Below, piece by piece: positions 57,033 through 64,000 of a stretch of 64,000 bases of DNA. The notes below the pieces were generated by a model that saw only the letters and a program-made list of their open reading frames with translations, ran no database searches and was not told the origin of the DNA. Made by a program: the position numbers and the translations under genes. Source of the stretch: JAPOUP01 sp965201085. GTDB taxonomy: Bacteria; Pseudomonadota; Alphaproteobacteria; Rhodobacterales; Rhodobacteraceae. The stretch spans positions 233,327 through 297,326 of the forward strand of contig CBDAVS010000019.1 of NCBI GenBank assembly GCA_965201085.1, written 5' to 3'. Every line of letters starts with the position of its first letter. Positions within the stretch are counted from its first letter, which is position 1.

Positions 57033-57851
57033 ATGACCGTCTATTTCGAAAAGACCTACCAGCGAGCGTTCGGCACCTTTCCATTGATCGGAGATGAAGC
57101 GCACAACGCGGTCCTCGCAGCCGCCAAAGCGGGTTACCGCGCCTTCGACACCGCTCAGATGTACCAAAACGAAGCCGAAACGGGCGAGGCTCTGAAAGCT
57201 ACGGGTATCCCACGTGACGAACTTTGCATCACTACAAAGGTCCATCCCAACAATTTCGGTGAGGACAGCTTCGTGGCGTCGGTCGAAACCAGCCTGAAAG
57301 CTCTTCAGGCCGATACGGTCGACGTTCTGCTCCTTCATTGGCCAACCCCAGATGGAAATATCGGGCCGTCGCTCCGCTTGCTCGAAGATTGCCTCAAAAG
57401 GGGCCTGACGAAGAATATCGGTGTCTCCAACTACACGGTCGCGATGATGCGGGAAGCCGTGAAGATCATCGACGCCCCTCTTATTACGAATCAGGTCGAG
57501 TTCCACCCGCTTCTTAACCAGGACAGGTTGATGGCCGGTGCCAACGAAACCGGCATCCCGCTTTCTTCCTATTGTTCGGTCGCGCGTGGCGAGGTCTTCA
57601 AGTATCCGGACTTCGCCGAGATCGGCGAAACCTATGGCAAAAACGCGGCTCAGGTCGTTCTACGGTGGATCATACAGAAGGGCGTCAGCGTGAATACCAT
57701 GTCCACCAAGCCCCGGAATATACAGTCCAATTTCGAGATCATGGATTTCACCCTGTCGCACGTGGATATGGCACGAATCGAGAAACTGACCCAGACCGGC
57801 TATCGGATCGTAAACCAGGAACTCGTGCCCTGGGCGCCGGATTGGGATTGA
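57033..57851 (+). CDS. Aldo/keto reductase
   Basis: A 272-residue AKR-fold protein: GYRAFDTAQMYQNEAETGEA with catalytic Asp and Tyr, LCITTKVHP (Lys), DVLLLHWPTPDG (His), NIGVSNYTV and LITNQVEFHPLL. The C-terminal VLRWIIQKGVSVNTMSTKPR covers NADPH-binding residues. It resembles 2,5-diketo-gluconate reductase-like AKR5 enzymes; the substrate is not determined. It is preceded by AGGGAGG. Confidence 0.9.
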   Translation: MTVYFEKTYQRAFGTFPLIGDEAHNAVLAAAKAGYRAFDTAQMYQNEAETGEALKATGIPRDELCITTKVHPNNFGEDSFVASVETSLKALQADTVDVLLLHWPTPDGNIGPSLRLLEDCLKRGLTKNIGVSNYTVAMMREAVKIIDAPLITNQVEFHPLLNQDRLMAGANETGIPLSSYCSVARGEVFKYPDFAEIGETYGKNAAQVVLRWIIQKGVSVNTMSTKPRNIQSNFEIMDFTLSHVDMARIEKLTQTGYRIVNQELVPWAPDWD

Positions 57852-58040
57852 TCGTGGCGTAGCCGGAACAAATATAACGCTTCAGGTGCGAATGCCCGTC
57901 GTCCGAGATGTCGAAACCGCAGGCATGGTCATTCATCGGGCAACGCCGGGAGACGGAACAAGCGCGTGTCCGACCACATCCGGCGCAGAACGGCGCCTTC
58001 TTCAGGAAAGCCTGTCCGGTGTTCGGCCGTTAGGCCGTAT

Positions 58041-59639
58041 TTACCGGTTACCCCGGATCATATCGCTTGCCTTTTCGGCGATCATGACCGTCGCGGCGTT
58101 CGTATTCGAACCCACAAGACTCGGCATAATCGAACTGTCACAGATTCGGATACCTTCGAGCCCGCGAACGCGGCATCTCGGATCCACCACCGACAATTCG
58201 TCCGTGCCCATCTTGCAGGTGCAGGTTGGATGATACGAGGTTCTGCCGAATTGGCGCGCATAGGCCTCAAGATCTTTCCGCGTCCTCACGCTGCGGTCGG
58301 GAAAGTGGAGCGTCTTGATAAATTTCCGAAGCGATGGCTGCGAGAATATTTCCCGGCTGATCTTCACGCCTTCCACCGATGTCCTCAGATCGTCCGAATG
58401 GCCCAGGAAATTCGGATCTATCAGCGGGGGATCTTCCGGTATCGCGGACCTCAACCGTACGGTTCCTCGTGCTTTCGGGCGTAGCGTGTACGAATTGAGC
58501 GTAATACCCGACGAGCCTTTCGGTACACCGGGAACACCTGCCTCCGCACCTGCGCCTGCAAGAAAGTGGAATTGCAGGTCGGGAACGAAAGCTTCGCTAT
58601 CGGCGAACCAGAACGCGCCACCCTCCACCACGTTGGAGGTTACGGGACCGGACCTGAAGGCGAGATACTCGATCCCGGCGAGCGCCGCCCAGTGCCATTT
58701 ATTGTATTTGTCGAGACTGTAATGTCCGTTCAGTTCCGCCACGATATCGATACCGAAATGATCTTTCAGGTTCTCACCGACACCGGGTAGGTCATGGACC
58801 ACATCGATTCCGTGTTCCTTAAGATGTGTCGCGGGACCAACACCCGAGAGCATCATCAGCTTCGGCGTGCCGATCGCACCCGAAGCGACGATCACTTCGC
58901 TTGTCGCCCGTACCGTCCTTTCTTCCTTCCTGAAGTAACGGACCCCCCTCGCCCGCTTACCTTCGAACAGAATCCGTCTGACCATGCATCCGGTTTCCAC
59001 CGTCAGATTCGGTCGGTCCATCACCGGTTTGAGGAAGCCTACCGCAGCCGAACAGCGGCGGCCGTCCCTTGTTGTGGTCTGATAGGCACCGCAACCCGCC
59101 TGTTCCGCACCGTTGAAATCAGGATTGTAGGGAATACCGAGTTCCTGGCAGGACTGTACGAAGGCCCGTGTCATCGGCTGGGGATCCGGGATGTTCGAAA
59201 CACCCAGCCCACCCTCGGTCCCGTGCCATTCACCCGAAAAGATGGTATTTCCCTCGGAGCGGATGAAGTATTTCTGGATGTCGCCAAAGGACCAGCCCTC
59301 GCAGCCTTCCTCATTGGCCCAGCGATCGTAATCCACGGGATTTCCGCGGGTGAACACCTCGGCATTGATCGACGAGCCACCGCCGATAACACGTGCCTGA
59401 ACGTAGGGAATTTCCCTGTCGTTCGCATGGACCTGAGGAACGGTGGTAAAGCCCCAAGTGTACGGCCCGGTGGTCATTTTTGCGAATCCAACCGGCATAT
59501 GGATCAGGGGATGACTGTCTTTCCCTCCCGCTTCCAGAAGCAGGACCTTCACATCCGTATTCTCGGTCAATCGCGCGGCCAGTACGCAACCCGATGACCC
59601 ACCGCCCACAATCACATAGTCGTAACCCGTTTCGCCCAT
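58041..59639 (-). CDS. GMC-family oxidoreductase (choline/alcohol dehydrogenase-like)
   Basis: A 532-residue FAD enzyme: YDYVIVGGGSSGCVLAARLTE then LLLEAGG (FAD fold), VIGGGSSINAEVFTRGNPVDYD (GMC signature 1), VIVASGAIGTPKLMMLSGVGP (signature 2), and the C-terminal RTSYHPTCTCKMG with active-site His and GSNTNAATVMIAEKASD. It probably oxidises a primary alcohol using a quinone or other acceptor. ATG at 59639 (MGETGYDY) fits the family; a GTG 39 bases upstream is the alternative. Confidence 0.9.
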   Translation of the reverse strand: MGETGYDYVIVGGGSSGCVLAARLTENTDVKVLLLEAGGKDSHPLIHMPVGFAKMTTGPYTWGFTTVPQVHANDREIPYVQARVIGGGSSINAEVFTRGNPVDYDRWANEEGCEGWSFGDIQKYFIRSEGNTIFSGEWHGTEGGLGVSNIPDPQPMTRAFVQSCQELGIPYNPDFNGAEQAGCGAYQTTTRDGRRCSAAVGFLKPVMDRPNLTVETGCMVRRILFEGKRARGVRYFRKEERTVRATSEVIVASGAIGTPKLMMLSGVGPATHLKEHGIDVVHDLPGVGENLKDHFGIDIVAELNGHYSLDKYNKWHWAALAGIEYLAFRSGPVTSNVVEGGAFWFADSEAFVPDLQFHFLAGAGAEAGVPGVPKGSSGITLNSYTLRPKARGTVRLRSAIPEDPPLIDPNFLGHSDDLRTSVEGVKISREIFSQPSLRKFIKTLHFPDRSVRTRKDLEAYARQFGRTSYHPTCTCKMGTDELSVVDPRCRVRGLEGIRICDSSIMPSLVGSNTNAATVMIAEKASDMIRGNR

Positions 59640-59894
59640 TTCAAGTAATCCCGTGGCTGCGTTTTCCCATATGAACACCCTTCGTTCAAGGCATCTTCCT
59701 TAACCACCTAACCCCCGGTCTTGATCGGATTGCATGGAGCCATCACCGAACAAAGGACCAGTCCAGGTGGATGACGCCATCCGGATTCATTCCGCCCGAG
59801 CGCGATTGCAGTAACCATTAACCAACATGTCATCTCGGTAGAGGAGACCCGGGGAGAAAGACGGATAACGGATCCGACGATTTTCCACCGACAC

Positions 59895-60336
59895 CTAACT
59901 GGATGCGTCCAACCCATGGCGCCAGTCGTTCCATCCGCCGTCGACCGAGGACGGCGCTTCATGCCATTGATGCATAACATCTCCAGTCACCGGATCCCTG
60001 TCCGGAATCGGCAGGCTCATGATCTGTTTGCAGGCTTGATAATATAGCGCTGGCGTCAGGAATTTCTCCTGTATGTTGTCCCAATCACGCCCTCCTGCAT
60101 AGCCACCGCAAACCAGGATATCATCGGAACGGCCCACCATCTCATGGCTCACCCCAGCCGGCATAACGATTACATCCCCCGTCTCTACTCTGACGCTCGT
60201 CCAGCCCCCCTCTCCCACCGACAGCGAAATTTCCACCCAGCCATTCGCGCAGCCCAGGCATTCGTGACAGGTCGAGTGGAAATGGGCGTATTCGTAGATT
60301 CCTGGAAATTCCCAGTTATTTCCCCAACTGTTTCCA
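59895..60336 (-). pseudogene. YjlB-like cupin protein, 5' end removed by IS30
   Basis: The frame reads from NNWEFPGIYEYAHFHSTCHE, CLGCANGWVEISLSVGEGGW through VETGDVIVMPAGVSHEMVGR, and GGYAGGRDWDNIQEK to the stop at 59895. The cupin metal motif (HFHST.HE) and second motif (PAGVSHE) are intact. The expected 40-50 N-terminal residues are replaced by the IS30 end at about 60336, so the gene lacks its start and promoter. Confidence 0.75.
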
Positions 60337-60358
60337 CCCCCACTTCCAGTCCGAAGTG

Positions 60359-60419
60359 CAACACCGGCCCGCCTCCGGAGCGAGGGCGTGGCCCGAGCGG
60401 AGGAGGCGGGCCGGTGTTG
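60359..60419. repeat. Perfect 18-bp inverted repeat inside the IS30 end
   Basis: CAACACCGGCCCGCCTCC at 60359-60376 is exactly mirrored at 60402-60419 with a 25-nt loop. It overlaps the terminal repeat of IS30 copy 2 downstream of its transposase and may act as a terminator or block read-through, but there is no T run. Confidence 0.8.
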
Positions 60420-60629
60420 AGGGATTTTCCGGCCAGGGCCCCGGATTCCACGCGGAATACGGCGGCTGTCCCTTCGGATCGGAGCGTAACCGGGCCTCCC
60501 GGCGGCGGCAAGGCCCCGCGGCGGGAGGTGGCGCGCCCGTCCGGGCGAGGGAAGGGGTGGCCCGACCGAAACCGGGCGGGCGCGCCTGCGGAATTCCCTC
60601 TCCCCCGTCGGCCGACGGGGCGAAGCGCC

Positions 60630-61595
60630 TCAGGGAGGCCGCGCCCGCGCGAAAGCCTCCGCCGGCGTCAGGTAGCCGGGCGCCTTGCGGGGGCGCGCGT
60701 TCAGGATGTCCTGGACCCGCTTCACGCGGGCGTCCGTGACCTGCCGCAGGTCGGTCCCCTTCGGCAGGTACTGGCGCAGCAGCCCGTTGGTGTGCCCGTT
60801 CAGGCCCCGCTCCCACGAGTGATAGGGCGTCGCGAAGAAGAAGTCGGCCTCCAGCGCCTTCGCCACCTTCGCGTGCCCCGCGAACTCCCTGCCGTTGTCC
60901 GCCGTGATCGTGTGGACCCTGGCGCCGAGCCCCTTGAGAAGGTCGGTCATCGCCTCGCCGACCGCCTCCGCCTTCTTTCCGTCAACCCGTTGGAGAAGCG
61001 TGAATTCCGGGCATCTGTCCACAAGCGACACCACCGCACCGCTGTGTCCCCCGCCGATCACCGTGTCCGCTTCCCAGTCGCCGATTCTCGCCTTCGCCCC
61101 GACCTCTTTCGGGCGCTCCGAGATGTCCCTCCGGCCCGGGATGTGACCCCGGCCCGCGTGGCGGCCACCCTGCCGGTTCGGTTTCTTTCCCCGCCGCCGC
61201 AGGTGCCCGAAAAGCGTTCCTCCGTCCCTGCGGTCCGCGCGTACGAGGTCGTATATCCGCTGACGGCCGACCATGCCGGGGTCCTCCAGCCGGAGACGCC
61301 CCGAGACCTGTTCCGGGCTCCAGCCCTCCTCCAGCTTCGCCACGACCTTCGCCCAGCGCTCCTCCGTCAGCTTCCCCGGGACCGAAGAGGCCTCGCTCCG
61401 GCGCCCGGTGGCCTTCCTCCACGCCTGTCCCTGCCGGTATCCCCGCCCGCCGCCGTTGCGTCGGATCTCCCGCGATATGGTGGCCGGATGGCGGCCCAGC
61501 TGCCTGGCGATGGCCCCGTTCGAAAGCCCGCTTTTCCTCAGCGCGTATATCTGGCATCTTTCGTCGAAGGTCAGATGACGGTAGCCCTCGGGCAT
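60630..61595 (-). CDS. IS30-family transposase, catalytic Glu apparently lost
   Basis: A 321-residue transposase with an N-terminal HTH (SNGAIARQLGRHPATISREI), EGWSPEQVSGRL, the catalytic core RIGDWEADTVIGGG (D177 region) and TITADNGREFAG (D233). At the D-x33-E position, where IS30 proteins have N-E-N-x-NGL, this one has NGHTNGL, so the Glu is Gly267. It is full length otherwise and starts at ATG 61595. Activity is doubtful. Confidence 0.88.
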   Translation of the reverse strand: MPEGYRHLTFDERCQIYALRKSGLSNGAIARQLGRHPATISREIRRNGGGRGYRQGQAWRKATGRRSEASSVPGKLTEERWAKVVAKLEEGWSPEQVSGRLRLEDPGMVGRQRIYDLVRADRRDGGTLFGHLRRRGKKPNRQGGRHAGRGHIPGRRDISERPKEVGAKARIGDWEADTVIGGGHSGAVVSLVDRCPEFTLLQRVDGKKAEAVGEAMTDLLKGLGARVHTITADNGREFAGHAKVAKALEADFFFATPYHSWERGLNGHTNGLLRQYLPKGTDLRQVTDARVKRVQDILNARPRKAPGYLTPAEAFARARPP

Positions 61596-61853
61596 GACAC
61601 TCTCCTCGGCTCGTTCACCGGGACTGTCGCCGTTATCTGGCCGATTCGCAAGATGCTGCACCCGAAACGCGGCTTCCCACCATCAACGGTGTTGCACTTC
61701 AGAGCGGAACGGGGGCACGGAAACGTTTCTTCACCGCCTCGGAACCGCCGCCCGGAATCGCGTCACGATGCACGAGAAGCGGAAAGCGGCTGTTTGGAAT
61801 CTTGCCTTGTGGTTTCGAGGTATAGGTTTCTGTCTGCATCGGTTTTCTCTCTT

Positions 61854-62483
61854 AGAGTTTGTTCCATAAGTTGAGTGGTCCCGCAGGATGTGGTATTCCA
61901 GATCGAACTTCAACCCAAATCCGGAGATCGCCATGCCCTGGAACAGGACCACCCAACAGCTCCATAAGCGCCCGGACGACCACAGTCAAAACGATCTGAC
62001 CGACGCCGAATGGACCATCATCGAGCCGATGCTGCCGAAGCAGGGAAGGATGGGACGGCCGCGCGAGGTCGACCTTCGGTCGGTGTTCGACGCGGGCCGG
62101 TATATCCTGTCCACGGGATGCCAGTGGCGCGCGTTACCCTCTGGATATCCACCGTTTTCCACCGACCGGAACTATTTTTACGCATGGCGGCGGAGCGGGC
62201 TCCTGGAGCGTCTCGTGCATCGTCTCCGGGACCTCGCGCGGCGGTGTTCGGGGCGCTCCGCGGAGCCGACCGCCGCCCCGGTCGACAGCCAGTCGGTGAA
62301 GACCACGGAGAGCGGCGGGCCCCGCGGCTACGACGCCGGGAAGAAGGTGAAGGGGAGGAAAAGGCACCTGATCGTGGACGCCGACGGCACACCGATCGTC
62401 ATGACGGTTCACACCGCCGACATCCAGGACCGGGACAGGGCGCCGGACCTGATCGCGAAGCTGCTGGAGACGGTGCCCACGGT
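61854..62483 (+). mobile_element. IS5-family element copy B, 3'-truncated
   Basis: It begins with the same end as copy A (AGAGTTTGTTCCATAAGTTG) and is homologous up to GGTGCCCACGGT at 62483, then meets unrelated lower-GC DNA. The remaining third of the element is missing. Confidence 0.88.
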
Positions 62484-62526
62484 AGATTCGACGGGTGAAA
62501 TGCTTTTCAGCAGAGAAACATCATGA
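61933..62526 (+). pseudogene. IS5-family transposase, 3'-truncated fusion
   Basis: MPWNRTTQQLHKRPDDHSQN, DAEWTIIEPMLPKQGRMGRP, YILSTGCQWRALPSGYPPFS, DSQSVKTTESGGPRGYDAGK and KRHLIVDADGTPIVMTVHTA show an ordered, undamaged IS5-type N-terminal two-thirds with two catalytic Asp. From residue about 184 the frame runs into foreign sequence (DSTGEMLFSRETS). The C-terminal Glu region is absent. Confidence 0.88.
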
Positions 62527-62589
62527 CCGTTTCTTCTTTTGGGAATCAAAAGGACTACTTTTCGCCCAAGCGAAGGTCTCAGTTTTGGA

Positions 62590-62702
62590 ATCAATACGCT
62601 GACGAAGTTGTAGTCACAGGTTTTACAAAGATTACGTTGTTTACAACGCACGAAGCCATTTTTCGATACTTCTTGACTTTCACATTTCTTACACGTTGGC
62701 AT
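62590..62702 (-). pseudogene. IS1-like InsA N-terminal fragment, copy 1
   Basis: Minus-strand MPTCKKCESQEVSKNGFVRC, KQRNLCKTCDYNFVS shows the CxxC...CxxC zinc-finger of IS1-type InsA proteins. It then runs into unrelated sequence. The same segment occurs at 63906-64000 with a few substitutions. Confidence 0.75.
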
Positions 62703-62762
62703 AATATCTCCTTCTACCGGGGGTATTATACCATAAAATTATCTATAAGGAGACGCTCTCAA

Positions 62763-63818
62763 ATGATAAAACCCAAGGTATTACGCCCCGGTAACCGTAT
62801 CGCAGCGATTTCGCTCTCTTGGGGTGGTCCCGGTACTTTTCCTTACCGCTACCAGATAGGTAAACGTCAACTTGAAGAAGCATTCGGTGTAACGGTTATC
62901 GAAATGAAACACGCTTTGCGCGATGCAGTTTGGCTTTCCAAAAACCCCGAAGCACGTGCCGACGATTTGATGAAGGCTTTTAGCGATAGAACAATTGACG
63001 GCATTATCTCAACAATCGGTGGTGAAGATTCAATTCGCATACTCCCATACCTTGATTTGAATCTGATTCGGAATAATCCCAAGGTTTTTATGGGCTTTTC
63101 GGATACCACTATATCACACGCTGCCTGTTTTAAAGCCGGTATCGTGTCGTTCTACGGTCCCTCGTTTATGGCAGGATTTGCCGAAAACGGTGGGATGTTT
63201 CCGTATATGGTGGATTCTGTTCGGCGTACCCTCTTTTCTACTGAACCGATTGGCACTATTGTGCCGAACCGAGCAGGATGGACAGTTGAATATCTGCCAT
63301 GGGAGGATCCTGAAAACCAATCCATTCGTCGAAAATTGAACCCGTGTACTAACTGGAGATTTCATCAGGATGAGGGTGTCGTTGAAGGGCAGCTTTTTGG
63401 GGGCTGTGTTGAGGTCTTGGACTGGCTCCGAGGTACCGACTTTTTTCCCTCTGCTACTCTTCTTCGAGGTGCCGTTCTTTTCTTGGAAACTTCGGAAGAC
63501 GCACCCTCTCCGTCGTTTCTAATGGAATTCGTGAGATGCCTCGCGGCGATGGGGGTTCTTGAAGGACTTGGCGGTATATTGCTCGGACGACCCGGTGGAG
63601 GTGTTGATCCCAGCACTTTCCACGAGTACAGTGATGCGCTCTGTAAAACGGTTCGCGAGGAATATGGGTTGAACGACATGCCAATTATCACCAATATGGA
63701 CTTCGGACACACCGATCCAATGTTCGTTATTCCGATGGGCGTGAAGGTTCGTATTGATTCTACCAAGCAAGAAGTCGTTATCAACGAGGCGGCGGTTCAG
63801 GAACTTCTAACAAAGTAG
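62763..63818 (+). CDS. S66-family LD-carboxypeptidase / MccF-like peptidase
   Basis: A 351-residue serine peptidase: LRPGNRIAAISLSWGGPG, DLMKAFSDRTIDGIISTIGG, nucleophile S113 in FMGFSDTT, the region VLFLETSEDAPSPSFLMEF for the Glu, and NMDFGHTDPMFVIPMG for the His. The family trims peptidoglycan tetrapeptides or hydrolyses microcin C-like peptides. ATG at 62763 follows AAGGAG. Its GC is below that of the rest of the window, and it lies between two IS1-like fragments, suggesting horizontal origin. Confidence 0.88.
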   Translation: MIKPKVLRPGNRIAAISLSWGGPGTFPYRYQIGKRQLEEAFGVTVIEMKHALRDAVWLSKNPEARADDLMKAFSDRTIDGIISTIGGEDSIRILPYLDLNLIRNNPKVFMGFSDTTISHAACFKAGIVSFYGPSFMAGFAENGGMFPYMVDSVRRTLFSTEPIGTIVPNRAGWTVEYLPWEDPENQSIRRKLNPCTNWRFHQDEGVVEGQLFGGCVEVLDWLRGTDFFPSATLLRGAVLFLETSEDAPSPSFLMEFVRCLAAMGVLEGLGGILLGRPGGGVDPSTFHEYSDALCKTVREEYGLNDMPIITNMDFGHTDPMFVIPMGVKVRIDSTKQEVVINEAAVQELLTK

Positions 63819-63824
63819 TTTCAC

Positions 63825-64000
63825 TTAAGATACCTTGCCCAGTAAATAAAAGGTCACGGCAAAGGCGCGTTTGACTGCTGTCTTGGGCTTTAACCGCTCA
63901 TCACCGCTGACGAAGTTGTAGTCACAGGCTTTACAAAGATTGCGTTGTTTACAACGCACGAAGCCATTTTTCGATACTTCTTGACTTCACATTTCTTACA
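63825..64000 (-). pseudogene. IS1-like InsA fragment, copy 2 (runs off right edge)
   Basis: The minus strand continues the zinc-finger start with YNFVSGDERLKPKTAVKRAF, AVTFYLLGKVS and a stop near 63827. The expected C-terminal HTH of InsA is absent, so this too is a remnant. Its first 95 bp repeat 62598-62695. Confidence 0.7.

Larger units (their letters stand above)
60336..61716 (-). mobile_element. IS30-family element, complete copy 2
   Basis: The right terminal repeat (reverse complement of 61686-61716, CCCCC-G-TTCCGCTCTGAAGTGCAAC core) is matched imperfectly on the left near 60338-60362 (CCCCCACTTCC...GAAGTGCAAC). It carries one transposase gene on the minus strand. A perfect 18-bp inverted repeat at 60359-60376/60402-60419 lies just inside the left end. 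Exact boundaries are uncertain by a few bases. Confidence 0.85.

Noticed and set aside
60144..61874. 576-codon plus-strand frame across IS30 copy 2
   Set aside because: Antisense to the IS30 transposase and crosses the IS boundary.

Overview
The window looks like a chromosomal segment of an alphaproteobacterium of the Rhodobacterales (Roseobacter) type, about 60% GC. The evidence is the syntenic block mcl2-like / nnrU-like / mesaconyl-CoA hydratase / sdhCDA-x-sdhB, crotonyl-CoA carboxylase/reductase facing ethylmalonyl-CoA mutase, a CenR-type regulator, a BacA/SbmA transporter, a DUF1489 protein, and a RecD-like helicase overlapping a short-chain dehydrogenase. Core genes are intact, whereas accessory genes are full of frameshifts, in-frame stops and insertion sequences. 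This points to real decay and IS expansion, as in a host-associated genome, rather than to uniformly poor sequence. The lineage is inferred from protein resemblance only.

Layout: 1-4560 (minus) is an operon-like run of a UgpC/MalK-type ATPase, two SnoaL-like proteins, an HpsN-like member of the histidinol-dehydrogenase family and a LacI regulator, with an amidohydrolase (4928-5800) diverging from it across a perfect 14-bp palindrome. MFS, HisC-like aminotransferase, CenR, RibA, YkuD, BacA/SbmA and DUF1489 genes follow up to 14.1 kb. From 14.5 to 22.6 kb lies a sugar or sugar-acid locus (FGGY kinase, class II aldolase, HAD phosphatase, metallo-beta-lactamase-fold hydrolase, FCD-type GntR, Tm-1-like protein and a second class II aldolase), into which a decayed ISAs1-type IS has inserted. 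A fossil Phd/VapC pair and a scrambled IS5-type element occupy 22.7-24.7 kb. The central-carbon block runs from 25.1 to 33.7 kb and contains an AbiEii-type toxin pseudogene.

From 34.0 to 41.9 kb are a broken BNR-repeat protein and a broken adenine-methylase/restriction gene. The latter carries an ISNCY-like IS, and that IS was in turn hit by an intact IS1634-family element flanked by 501-bp direct repeats. From 41.9 to 47.9 kb are deoD, a small coupled ORF, ecm, an IS30 remnant and ccr, which ends in a 19-G tract. Two inverted ISNCY-like copies (48.4-50.1 and 52.9-54.3 kb) bracket the helicase/SDR pair. A low-GC island (54.4-56.4 kb) holds the ruins of a DuOB plus tandem DUF488 cassette. Aldo/keto reductase, GMC oxidoreductase and a cupin truncated by IS30 follow. 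The last 1.5 kb is foreign-looking: a truncated IS5 copy is joined to an S66 peptidase gene lying between two fragments of an IS1-like InsA gene.

Functional reading: Ccr, Ecm, Mch and Mcl2 belong to the ethylmalonyl-CoA pathway of acetyl-CoA assimilation, and succinate dehydrogenase joins it to the TCA cycle. At least four defence or toxin-antitoxin modules survive only as pseudogenes, and no CRISPR array, rRNA or tRNA was recognised.
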